Shown here in pieces: positions 10,697 through 21,092 of a stretch of DNA of 64,000 nt. Made by a program: the position numbers and the translations under genes. The stretch lies in contig OX387184.1 of assembly GCA_947561395.2 (NCBI GenBank), forward strand, positions 10,520,205 to 10,584,204, in the 5' to 3' direction. The DNA comes from Buxus sempervirens (Eukaryota > Streptophyta > Magnoliopsida > Buxales > Buxaceae). The notes below the pieces were generated by a model, which ran no database searches, was not told the origin of the DNA, and saw only the letters and a list, made by a program, of their open reading frames with translations. Each line of letters opens with the position of its first letter. Within the stretch, counting starts at the first letter, position 1.

Positions 10697-13498
10697 TGTA
10701 AAATCCCGAAATTTTAATAATATTAAAATTTTGTTTTAGGAAAATACTAATTTATTTAATTGATGGGAAAGTCTAGAAAGAGAGATTGAGCGGTCAAACC
10801 GGCATTCTCGGGCGAATCCGGGTGGAAGTTCTAATTAAAAGATAAGAAACATTAATTAGATTTTTAATTATTGGTTTAGGGTGGAAACTATTTAAGGGCA
10901 ATATGGGAATTTCAGGAATCTTGATTTGTGTATATTTCATGTAAGAATATAGTTTAGTTTAAATAATTATTGTTGACAATATTTTATTAGAATTGAGTTA
11001 TAGTATGGGTAATATTGTGTTTGAGAAGGCATTATTTTGATCAAGTATCGATGAGTGGTTGGTGTAGGAGATATGGTGGTGGAGCATTGCATAGGATCAT
11101 AAGAGAAAATCAAAAGTTTTGTAACGTAAGGAAGTTGAAGTTGCTGATCGTCTCAACAGCTCTCTCTCCAAGCGTTTCTAACCGGTTTAACTTGGGAGAA
11201 GGCCAAACGGATGAAACGAAAATCTAAGAATTGAGAAAGAGTGGAGAGTTTTGTTGGAGAAGAAAGAGGAAGTCGTCCATTGCTGTTGCAGCAAGAAAAC
11301 GTCCAGTTCAAATTGGCTATTGGAGATTCTGGACGTGAGGATCATCCAAAGGAGTTGCTGTGTTGGTGAAGACGAAAACAAGAGGCAAGTAGCTCTTTTC
11401 AAGTTTTCCCTGATTGCATGATTTGTGTTTACATGGATCCAGATTTGAAGAATCCAGAAAATTCCAGATTTATGTTCGTATAAGAATGGTTAGGATGATC
11501 TTTTGCTTAAGTGGATTAAATCAGAAATGTAATTAAGTTTAATCTGAGAATATTCTGTTCGTATGTTGATGTTGATCTTAGAATGATATTTCAGCTGTGG
11601 TAACTAAGTTATTAGAATTGTTGTTCATATGATAGAAGTGGTTTTGTTAAATTCATTCATTTCAGTCAATGAGAATTCTGAACTATGCAAGTTAGCACCT
11701 TTGATAATAGCATGTTTTCTGTGTTTTAAGATCTTATAAAGAAAGGAAATGTGTTTAAGGTCATTTTTAGTTTCTGTTAACATTTCGGGTGAATACTGTC
11801 TGATGGTTGTATAATTTGGTTATGTAGTCTCAAAGGAGGCTTAATGAGTTATGAAGGATCTATGTGTTGTATTAGAAGATTTCTTGAGGTATGTGTGTGA
11901 TTCGGAATGAGGGATTACATTTTATAGCAAGTTTGAGAAGTCCTCGAGTTGGAAAGTACCTGGTGCCAACCTAATGGACCTGGTGCCAACCTCAAAGAGG
12001 TTAGCACCAGACCCAAAATAACACTGCCACCTAGTGCTTGGACCTGGTGCCAACCTAATGGATCTGGCGCCAACCTCAAAGAGGTTAGCACTAGACCAAG
12101 AAATTGCCCATCGCTAAGTGCAAATATCTGGAGCCAACCTCACGAGGTTAGCCCCAGATGATGTTGGTTAGCGCCAGACTAAGTTTTATATGAAGGTTTG
12201 CGGCTGTTGTGATTTTCTGGTGGGAATTGATTTTAACACCTGCATCAAGTCTAAAGGAGTGGATTAAAGTATTATAATACATTGTTAATCATAGGATTAA
12301 ATTAGAGGGAGGAAATTAGAATTTCAACAGAGAATAAATCAGAGTTTTCGGAAGTCTTGGGGGATAATGTTATTGGTAAGCATGTAAAAAGGGTTTGGGA
12401 AAATACTATTTGTAGAGACTTAAGATGTTTCTGAATTTTATTGTTATTAGCATGTAGTCATCTATAGTGATTATCATGTATAGTAAGATTATGGGCATAA
12501 TTGATTTTAGAATTAAATTGGTTAAGTGTTGGAAAAATTGGAGTTCTAACCTAAGGGTGTAGTCATTGGAATTTTGGGATCTGAAATAATCTTTATTTGT
12601 TTTGCTTAACATGTAATTATAAATTTAATCTGTTTTTGATTATGGAATAACCAGGTGGTTATTTGTTTCTGGTTTGAGGACATGGTGAATACTCCTAAAT
12701 TATGTATCAAATGCTGTATTTTTCTGTTGGAAGGTTTTAGTGAGTAAATGAAACTGAATTTGATATTTTTCACGATAAATGTTTTCTTTTACTACAAGCA
12801 TGATGTATGTTACATTGCATTGTATATAAGAAAATTTCCAGACTTAATAGGGCGAGACTTAGTGTGGATCCACAGTCGAGTTGTAGTGAATTTTGTATAT
12901 TTTGTTTGGATTTAAGTCTAGGGTTCCTTCATGCGTTTCCTCCATGATGGAGAGGCCTTCCATGAGGGAAGTGCTGCAGCAACTCCGTTTCCACCATGAG
13001 GGTGAGGTCACACGGGTATTTCCGCCATGAGGGCGATGAATTGGTTGTTTGAGCTGTTGCAGTATTTCGACTGGATTGTTTGGAACACCAGTGCTTAGCC
13101 ACACAAAATAGACAGACTTCACGAGTCCCAATACATAAGATTTTTCGAATGTGATTGATGATGTATTTCCAAGATTAGACGGATTATCGTGGTTAATCGT
13201 CGTGTATTTTTAATCGTACATGTTTTAGTACTGTTACAACTATATTTTAGGCATGCATTGCTACTTGTTGAGATAGTTGTATCTCACTGTTTTGTTTTTA
13301 TTTCAGATATATGAGAGGACGATACAGGGGGTATATGCTTGTTTTCAGGTGAGTTGGGGAAGCCTTTTTAGTTGACTCTGATTATGTTATTGCCATTTCA
13401 TGTTTTCCTTACTCTGATATAGTGATCCTGTGTATAAAAGTAACCATTGGGGAACGAGTTACGATTTTTACTACGTAACCCGGTTCCGGGGCGTTACA
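10697..13498. mobile_element. Solo LTR of a long-LTR Ty3/gypsy-type element
   Basis: A fossil of 2802 bp that starts TGTAAAATCCCGAAATTT and ends CCGGGGCGTTACA, with TG...CA ends and a perfect 5-bp target duplication GTAAG (10692-10696 and 13499-13503). No internal coding region is present between the ends, so it is a solo LTR, presumably left by LTR-LTR recombination. The length and the CCCGAAATTTT/GGGGCGTTACA ends fit long-LTR plant gypsy lineages such as Tekay/Del (inference). It is nested in MULE B and therefore younger than that insertion. Confidence 0.8.
11957..12180. repeat. Inverted-motif cluster inside the solo LTR
   Basis: Repeated words of the type CTGGTGCCAACCT alternate with near-complements AGGTTAGCACCAGA. 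Several pairs can form short hairpins (for example 11982-12010 and 12070-12098). Confidence 0.75.
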
Positions 13499-14208
13499 GT
13501 AAGCAAGAGAGTGAGTGATTTCTTTTTCTTAAACAAATCTCCATTCTCACTGTTGTATCCTTTCTTTTCTTTTCCCCTTTTTTCTTATTTTGTTTTTCTC
13601 TGAAATCAATCGGATTGTGGTTTGTATTCTGGGGGGTTGAAATGCTACTAACGTTATTGGAATTCATGCACTTGGATTTCACAATTGGGGGTTTCCTCCA
13701 TTGGTAATTGACAGTTATCTGCATGCCAATGGTCTTTGGATTCTACCTTTTTTTTCTTTTCTGTGCTCATCAAATGGAATACACTTTGTGCTGGGTTTGA
13801 TTTTTTTTTTTATTTTTTATTCACCACTGGTTAAGTAACTATTTCCTTAACAAGCATATTCAGTTACTGTTGGAGGGTTTTACTTTTCATCATGATGGAA
13901 CTTTTATTACCTTCGGGTTTTTATCATTAGTATTTTTGAGTCCTTTATGTCCTAAATCTTAACCCTCCTCATTTTTTCCCAAGTTATTTATCTCTAATCA
14001 TATAGTTGTAGTCTGTTTTAGAATTAAATATTAGTGCCAAATGAGCAAAGCTACCAATTTGCTCGGAAGTTGACTTGCATGATAATTGCCTGCTTCTTAT
14101 GGATTTTGGCTTTCTGAAATGCTGTAATTAAACATAATTGCTGGTCCTTAAGATATTTCATTTTAGACTGCAATAGTAATTAATTTCCCATATATATTAC
14201 ATTACAGG

Positions 14209-14333
14209 TTCTAACAAATGGGATAGAAGTGAAGCTACAGAGAAATGCCCTTAGTGTGATTGAAGCTCCAACTGGTCATGAGGATGACGAAGACTTTGCT
14301 TGCTATAACACGCAGTGGAATGGCTCCAATATT
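14209..14333 (+). other. Exon-like segment in MULE B, unidentified
   Basis: Flanked by ATTACAG and GTAAGT, this open segment reads NGIEVKLQRNALSVIEAPTG then HEDDEDFACYNTQWNGSNI. The composition and splice sites look like a real exon. I do not recognise the family. It may be an upstream exon of the FAR1-domain ORF or a captured host exon. Confidence 0.4.
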
Positions 14334-15003
14334 GGTAAGTTTAGCTTGATACATCATATAATCTACTTTATTGTGAGAATGGCTCAGACTTTGATTTCTG
14401 TTCGCTTGAGAACCTAAAGTGCTGATAAAGATCTGTTTTAGATCATTTGGACAAACTTTCAATGCTATGCTGTTCTGCATTTTATTATTGTTTTCAATCT
14501 TCATGAATATGGAACCAAACTCCCCTGTTTTGCTACCTGAGCACATCAGGCTCCTCCTCCATGTTGCAGAATAGGACTCCACATGCTCCTTTATGCACTG
14601 ACCATGTAGCAGTGAGTAAGAACTTAAACCTTAACAAGATAGACCTTTAGTTTCACTTATATCTTCCTACCATTTCAGTTTCACCTGGGGCTTAAGGAAA
14701 TAATTTTGCAACCAACTTTAAGTCTTGGGAAGTGCTAGCTGCATGAAAGCAATAAATAATAATAATAAGAGTACAATATTTTACTTTATTGACTGCTATT
14801 TTACCATTTCAGTTTCTAATATATACATTAGTTCATGCGCTTTATTTAGTTATTAGACACTCTTGAATTATTTTACTTTATTGACTGCTATTATATTTGT
14901 GTATTTATCTATTTTCTTTTTGTGTTTGTTCTCTAATATGCTTTCTAGTGAGAAAGCATATAAGAGGTGCAGTTTGGTTACTTGGGAAGACTTATCAGTG
15001 AAT

Positions 15004-15519
15004 ATGTCGACCCAAAAGGAGAACAATGAAGAGAATGTTGAGTTGGTTATGTCGACCCAAAAGGAGAACGGTGAAGAGAATGTTGAGTTGGTAGTTATAC
15101 CTAATGTTGACCCACAGTATGTTCCTACCATTGGGAAAGAGTTCGTTTCACCTGAGGAGGCATATGATTTTTATAATGCATATGGTAGGGTTGCAGGGTT
15201 TAGTATACGGAAAAGCTTTTCTAAAAAGGATAGTGGTGGTGTGATAATGAGTAAATCATTTTGTTGTTCAAAAGAAGGATTTAGGGTTGAGGCATCTGCC
15301 ATTCGGACTAGGCTGATTGCACACACGAGGTGTGGATGCAAGGCTTTTATGACAGTCCGATTGAATCTTGACGGGAAGTACTTTATTTTGGCTTTAAATG
15401 AGAGCCATAACCATGAAATGCTTCCGTCCAACATGAGTCATCGGTTGAGGTCACAAAGAAAAATTACCCCTGCCCAAGCAGCTCAAATTGAGACTGCTGA
15501 AGAGCAAGACGTGGTATAG
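15004..15519 (+). CDS. FAR1 DNA-binding domain ORF of MULE B (truncated)
   Basis: About 171 codons from the ATG at 15004; the open frame reaches further upstream and an exon start near 14948 is possible. It opens with two tandem copies of a 15-residue unit (MSTQKENNEENVELV and a near copy). It then has a FAR1 domain: GKEFVSPEEAYDFYNAYGR, FSIRKSFSKK, a Cys pair in FCCSKEGFRVEA, TRCGCKAFMTVRL and ALNESHNHEM, giving the C-C-H-H zinc ligands. The family normally continues into a MULE transposase and a SWIM domain; here the frame ends in EEQDVV and runs into a minisatellite. It is either the remnant N-terminus of the element's transposase or a captured FRS gene. Confidence 0.65.
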   Translation: MSTQKENNEENVELVMSTQKENGEENVELVVIPNVDPQYVPTIGKEFVSPEEAYDFYNAYGRVAGFSIRKSFSKKDSGGVIMSKSFCCSKEGFRVEASAIRTRLIAHTRCGCKAFMTVRLNLDGKYFILALNESHNHEMLPSNMSHRLRSQRKITPAQAAQIETAEEQDVV

Positions 15520-15850
15520 TTTAGTGGCTTTCGTGGAGAAGAAGAGCAAGACCTGGTATTTTTGTGCATAAACTCGTGGAGAAGAAGAGCAAGATCTGGT
15601 ATGGTTTCGTGCAGAAAGAAGAGCAAGATCTGGTATGGTTTCAAGATCTGGTATGGTTTAGTGAAGAAGAAGATCAAGAAGAAGATTTGGTATGGTTTCA
15701 AGATCTGGTATGGTTTCGTGAGGAAGAAGAGCAAGAAGAATAGCAAATCTGGTATGGTTTCGTGAAGAAGAAGAGCTTTGAAAATTTTGGGAAATGGAAT
15801 GGGATCCCATTTGTTCGTGAAGAAGAAGAGCTTTGAAAATTTTGGCAAAT
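15495..15850 (+). repeat. GAAGAGCAAGATCTGGTATGG minisatellite
   Basis: Tandem units of roughly 25-45 bases built from AAGAAGAGCAAGATCTGG and TATGGTTTCGTG. The first unit overlaps the last FAR1 codons (EEQDVV). It appears to have grown out of the coding end. Confidence 0.8.
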
Positions 15851-15962
15851 GGAATCCTATCAATCGACTGCGTCTGCTTTTTGGCCCGGCAGTACCTCGA
15901 CTGACTGCCGGGCCACTTTTTGAAAACGAATTTTAAAATTTTGAAAAACTTCCGTTCACGAA

Positions 15963-16094
15963 CGAGTAAGCTCCGTTTCCGTTAGTCCCATACAACCCGT
16001 TATGTTCAAAAGCGAGCGGACACCTGTCGCAATCGTGGTTGGGCTGCATTTTGGTTTGCAGATAAAGGTTGTATGGGATCCCATTTGCCATTTG
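15963..16094 (-). repeat. MULE B right terminal inverted repeat
   Basis: Reverse complement of 10272-10397. It ends CCCATTTGCCATTTG next to the second CCTTTCAGG, with one extra 7-base unit compared with the left end. Confidence 0.85.
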
Positions 16095-16912
16095 CCTTTC
16101 AGGGGACCCGGTTCAAGGGTTCGGATGAGATTTTTCATACTCTCATCGAATCAGGTTAACAGAACAGTTGTAAATTAGTTTTTGATGGTCTAAAGGGACA
16201 AAATGGTCTTTTTTGGATATATGTAAATTTGATCATTATTTGTATAAAAATATGCCCTGTTGGTCTTTCGTTCAACATTGGCTGGTCTTTCTTTCTTTTA
16301 TTTTTGTTAAAGGTGACCAAATAATTTTCAAAGTTTTAACCTAATTGCGGGTGGAGATGCAGTATCTCAAAAGCGCCAAATACGCGTGTGACTTGTGAAT
16401 GATGATTAATCGAATGAAATCTTTTGTTATGTTTGCCTGAATTGGTATTATGTGTGATTGAGAGCGTTCAGTGTTTTTTCCTTACCCTAAATGGAATGAA
16501 ATTTTTTGCTATGTTTTAGTGAATTGTTCCCTGGTTTGGCATTTTCTTATGATTGTAAATGTTTTAAGTATTGATCGTAAAATGCTCTACAAAATAGCAT
16601 CTCCCGGCCAAAGCAAGGTGCAATTCATTAAAACATAACAGAAGATTTCATCTTGCTCTAAATGTTTCAAATGTCACGGTCACATCGGGACCAATTCACG
16701 CAAACACAGCAAAAGATTTCAACCCAATGATAATAATTCTCGGGTGACACAGCAAAACCCCAAAATCACAATCTACAGTCTTCCATCTTTTATTTCTCAA
16801 AAAAAAAAAAGGGAGAGAACAAAAATATATACAAGGGCATCTGCGATGCCCAACCAAACACAGAATATATAAAACGAAAAACAGAAAGGGAACTAATGGG
16901 CGACGAAAGTCA

Positions 16913-17107
16913 TCAAAGGATTACACAACGAGAAGAGGAGTGAGAGTCACTTTGAGCGGACTGATCGGCGCCAGGGTTGACGCCGGGCCACTCCCGACAC
17001 ATACAGTGTCCCCCTTGCTCGATTTGTTTATACACAGTAGCGACGTGCCTTCCACATCCACCCCATGTTGTCTTGCCACAGGATGAGCACCTCACTGCAT
17101 AACACAT
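16913..17107 (-). CDS. Small Cys-rich CGKTTWGGCGRH protein, copy 2 (64 aa)
   Basis: Paralogue of 1715-1909 with the same start (ATG at 17105-17107), stop and length. All cysteines and the CGKTTWGGCGRH and CREWPGV motifs are kept. Visible replacements are few and conservative: Thr to Ser next to C10, and Asp to Gly and Thr to Ala in the tail. A TATA box lies about 80 bases upstream. Unlike copy 1, its upstream region is not interrupted by a transposon. Function is unknown. Confidence 0.75.
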   Translation of the reverse strand: MCYAVRCSSCGKTTWGGCGRHVATVYKQIEQGGHCMCREWPGVNPGADQSAQSDSHSSSRCVIL

Positions 17108-17185
17108 CTCCTCGATCACCTTGCTTTCTCTTCCCTCTCCTTCCTCCTCTCCTTGCTCCTCTCCCTGGTAGAGATGCGTTGCTCC

Positions 17186-17193
17186 AATATATA
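17186..17193 (-). promoter_or_regulatory. TATA box of the Cys-rich gene, copy 2
   Basis: Minus-strand TATATATT at the position equivalent to the copy 1 TATA box, about 80 bases upstream of the ATG. Confidence 0.5.
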
Positions 17194-17282
17194 GTGATTT
17201 AAGAGATGCTTCCTAGATATATGTTATATTATATTATTTTTGAGTCCATTTCCCAAGGACATTTTCTTTCCTTTAGCCCTTA

Positions 17283-18135
17283 GGAGGTTGTTAAGATGGC
17301 GACACGCATCCCATCTACTTCTTTATTCCCAAATAAAAAATTAAACGCCGTATTCAATCCTTCACCCAAGCTCTCTCCAATCCTACGCAAGTGCAAACGC
17401 TTACTTTCGGCTCGTCATCAAGCCAACATCTTTTCCCTTCTCTGCGTAGGCTCTTGCTTTTCTGCAAAGTACAATGAGTCAATGACACAGTTATCATGGA
17501 GTCTTGTAGTTTGCAGAGGAGTCTCTTCTTTACATAAGTTCTTTCTTCTTTGCAGACTACAATGACTGACACAGTTACTATGGAGAGTCATTTTAGTTTG
17601 TAGAGAAGCAAGAACCCCCGTGGATAAGTGACGATACATATGTTGGGTTTTTTTTTTTTTTTTGATAACAAACTTGGAGGCATTACATTAATCAGGAATA
17701 AATCTTGGCAGTGCTCTGCCAACATAGTCATACTTCACAAGAGGTTCAACAGAAGAAGGAACATGGTTAATCCACAAACATGAGAAGTTGTTCAAGGCAA
17801 AATTTGCCAGACCATCCGCCACCGAATTAGCTTCTCTATAGATCTTGGAGATTCGGAAAGATAAGAAGAGGGAAAGAAGGTGTCTAGCTTCATCCAAAAA
17901 ATGGTCGATCCTCCAAATGCTGCTGTTTTGCTTGAGGCAGTCCACCACCACTTGGGAATCACTTTCTATCATGATCTTCTGGGCATTTAGTGAGAGGGCA
18001 CATCTCAAACCTTCAACATATGTTGGGTTGATGGGGAGCCAAAGGGAGGTTTTTTCAGAGGACAGGCGAGAGTGAATGGAGGAAAGATTGAGGCGTTGAA
18101 TTTTTAATTTGGGAAGTAAAAGCTAACAACCTAAC
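17283..18135. repeat. Long imperfect hairpin, copy 2 (split by a LINE)
   Basis: Same structure as 7312-7805, with outer ends AGGTTGTTA and TAACAACCT and loop near 17540. The LINE at 17650-18015 has inserted in the right arm, so the hairpin is intact only in copy 1. Confidence 0.6.
17650..18015 (-). mobile_element. 5'-truncated L1-type LINE, RNase H end
   Basis: On the minus strand it encodes an RNase H-like tail with MIESDSQVVVDCLKQ and EANSVADGLANFALN, as in plant L1 (RVT_3) elements. It ends in TGTTATC plus a poly(A) tract, seen as the T-run after 17647. Target duplication ACATATGTTGGGTT flanks it (17636-17649 and 18016-18029). Copy 1 has the single uninterrupted site (ACATATGTTGG at about 7690). 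The frame is open over about 105 codons. Only the 3' end was integrated, as is usual for target-primed reverse transcription. Confidence 0.9.
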
Positions 18136-18434
18136 GTCCACAGAAGAGGCCTAGGCTAGTGTTTAAATATCATATTTGGACCATTGATATATATAGTTAC
18201 ACCTTCACCAATCAGCTTAAAGTTTTAGGTGCAACGGCATTTAACAAGGGGGCACGTTGAAAAAAATGGGATGCGTGTTGCATCCTATCAACTTCTTGGA
18301 CTAAAATTTTTGTAAAGTTTTATTTGCAATCACATGTCAATTGTAGATGGTTTCAAAGCAGACGGAGTAAAAGATACCTAATCACACAATGGAAGCGCTT
18401 TCCATTTTAAAAAGATTCGATACCATCAACAGTC

Positions 18435-18605
18435 TAAAGCTGTAAGTAGGTTGGGCTGGGCTGGGTTTTAATAAGTTTGGGCTCAACCTAAGGTAAAATT
18501 AGTTAGCTCAACCTTAGCTCGAACTGCCCTAAACCCAAATTGCTTGAGCCCAAACTCAACCCTAAAACTATTTCTTGAGTTCGGGCTGGCCCAAACTTCT
18601 CTTCC
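18435..18605. repeat. GGGCTGGGCT/AACCCAAA hAT-like remnant, copy 2
   Basis: Orthologous in position to 8109-8285 and part of the segmental duplication. Confidence 0.45.
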
Positions 18606-19007
18606 AACGTATTACATTTTAATATAACTAGTGGAGGCCCACATTCAAATGAGTAGAGAACATATAAGAAGTTCAAATATATAAGAAAAAATCTTGAGTT
18701 ATTTGGAGATCTATCATTATCTTGACACAATTTGGAGATCAAATTACAATAAATTTCAATTAAGAGAGCAATAATGCATTCATTGGCTTTCTAATCAAAT
18801 TGATACACAAAATGAAACAATGACACCACATACTGGTAATAACTCAAAAAATTTTAACTATCAAAGGAGACCATTGTACATGAATGAATCAGAATGCTAA
18901 GCAAAAAAAAAGGAAAAATCTTATTCAATATCTCTCGTAGTTTAACGTCAACTTTTTGAGTTCTCAGTTAATAACTAAAAAAATAATTGAATTAACACCC
19001 TTTGACC

Positions 19008-21092
19008 TGCAAAATAAGCTAAATAAATACTTCTCAAAGAGAAGAAGAAAAAAGGAAATGCCTTATTTTGGAAGAAACAAATCAAATTAGTTAATCTTGA
19101 TGGTTACAATTGGCTAGTTAGGGTTTGGATTGATGCTTGCTCAACTCATAAATTTATCCTAGAAGAATAGGAAACAAATAGAAAAGGTTGCTAGAAGACA
19201 ACCTTTTCTATCATAGAGGACAGGACGGAAAATAAATCTATCATAGAAGATTATTTGGGATGAAAGCAAATCTATACCATTCAATAGAATCAAAGATGAT
19301 CTAAGGCATTCAGGATAAAACAAATCTATCCTAGAAGACTATTTCGGAGGAAAAAAAATCCACCCTAGACAACGAGGCAACATGATGGAAAATAGAAAAA
19401 GAAGACAAGGATACCTCTTTCAATTTAGGATTAGATCTGTGCTTATGTGCAGATCTGAAGAAAAAGGACAGGCATCGAGAAGATCACTGATAACTGGATC
19501 AAAGTGAAACAGAATATAAAAGATACCTCAAAGAATGTGGGCACACCTCATGTTGAGGACAATCTCTCAAATACACATTAAGATGTTGACCGAAAATTGT
19601 TTCAAAAATTACTCTGTTATTATAAATATTCGTTGCGAAACTCCTGCAGGGATGTTAACAGGCTTATTATTCATTATCAAGAACAAGAAGTGGCCATTGA
19701 AACATCAAGGACTTTCAGTTGCCGCCTCTCTCTTCTTTGCTGTCCTTCATACACTTCTTATCCAGTGTCCGGATGAGGCCGATTTGATGAGGCCATAGCT
19801 TCACAGCCTCTAGAAGAGATTTCTACGCCGGCGGGGGTCAAAGAAGAAGATCAGCCAGCTGGACTTGTGACAAATCTATGGAAGAACGGATTGTAAGAAT
19901 AGAGAAAGGGGTTTGGAAGAGCGGAGGGGAGAGAAGACGGGTTTTTGTATTCGGGCTTTTCGGGCTGTAAGTTATGAGCCCGAGCCCAGCCCGATCTAAA
20001 GGCCGGGCTTAAAATTAAGCCCAGCCCGAACCCAAACCCAAACCAAAACTTCAGATCGGGCTGATACTCGTCATAGATATATTCCGTTTTTAAGACACAA
20101 GTGGGGCATTTGGGCATCCATTGACTCCATAAATGCTTGTCTCTGATTGCATGCATAATAATTTTCCTGTTGCAAGTCAAAGCTCATTTCCATTACCAAA
20201 AAAAAAAAAAAGTCAAAGCTCATTCCGCATTGGTTTAGGGGCGAAGCACAATTATAGCGTCCTGGAATGGCAAGAAGAAACTTCAATGAGTTAAAAGGAG
20301 TTGCTAATATTTGGTCAGGCAATAAAATTTCATGAAACATAAACAATATGAAACGATTTCTGGATAGAAGAAAAGTATTCATGGAAATTAATCCAGATCC
20401 AGCCTTGTAATAGATCCCTAAAAGCAAACAATGAACCCAACCATATAATGAGTTACATGGAACTACTAAGATTCCTTTTTCAGATCTCTAGACCATATGG
20501 ATGAAATTTTAGAATCTTCAACATTCCACATATCTAAAAACCAATATGAGAAAGAGGATAAACATATGATGGAATTAAATCGTATCAGTTCTGTAGAATC
20601 TTAGACAACTCTGACAAAGGTTGATCCAAGAAAAACGATGGTCCCAAAGGTATCAATTCTGAAGATCTCAGCCCCTTTTCTGGGTTTCCGTCTTGAAACT
20701 GCAGAAGAGGACAATTATTTGCTAGCATTGCTACTCAGTCTTGAGTAGTTCTCAAATACAGCACCAAAAGAAGAAAAAAAATTTAACATTTCTTCATGAA
20801 AATTCAGCAAGTGACAAGTGACTTAAGTGTATTGATAAATCATAATTGACAAAATAACACCTTTCCCCAGTAACAACTACATTCATCACAGCCTTCAGCT
20901 AACAACTCGCATATGGGTGCTGTACAAGAGCTAAGAAAAGAAAAGGGAAAACTCCAGATATTGCTTCTTTGGAAGGAAGAGAGTATCTTCAATACTTGCT
21001 ACAAACATTATAATATAATCCTTGATGGTTATGTACCGCATTTCCTGCAATGCTGTTGATTGCTTGATTCTTCCATTTCCAACCAAATAGTT
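19008..21092. other. Intergenic spacer
   Basis: No supported gene. It contains a CCCGAGCCCAGCCCG-type repeat at about 19940-20065 and a minimal poly(A) insertion at 20189-20210. The rest is AT-rich with no recognised structure. Confidence 0.5.
20189..20210 (+). mobile_element. Ultra-short poly(A) retro-insertion (22 bp)
   Basis: The insert TCCATTACC plus 13 A is flanked by the perfect 14-bp duplication AGTCAAAGCTCATT (20175-20188 and 20211-20224). This matches LINE target-primed integration truncated to the last few bases. Confidence 0.65.

Larger units (their letters stand above)
10272..16094. mobile_element. MULE B: Mutator-like element with FAR1-domain ORF and nested solo LTR
   Basis: Flanked by the perfect 9-bp duplication CCTTTCAGG (10263-10271 and 16095-16103). 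Terminal inverted repeats of about 130 bases (10272-10397 and 15963-16094) share ATGGGATCCCATACAACC and the inward sequence; the right end has an extra 7 bases (CCATTTG repeated). The related uninterrupted site in copy 1 reads CTTTTCAAGGACCC near 835-848. Without the nested solo LTR it is about 3 kb. The right half encodes a FAR1-type DNA-binding domain, found both in Jittery-like MULE transposases and in FHY3/FAR1 factors. No DDE transposase core was recognised, so it is presumably non-autonomous. Confidence 0.82.
10250..19007. other. Segmental duplication, copy 2 (interrupted by MULE B and a LINE)
   Basis: The counterpart of 826-8690 in the same orientation. The uninterrupted host sequence is about 10250-10271 joined to 16104-19007, less the LINE at 17650-18015. 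It holds the Cys-rich gene copy 2, the empty MULE A site (17279-17287), the hairpin and the GGGCTGGGCT remnant. Its left homology with copy 1 is short (about 20 bases before MULE B), so the exact left boundary is uncertain. Confidence 0.85.

Noticed and set aside
15562-15765. Repetitive ORF rich in KIWYGF
   Set aside because: Translation of the minisatellite, not an independent gene.
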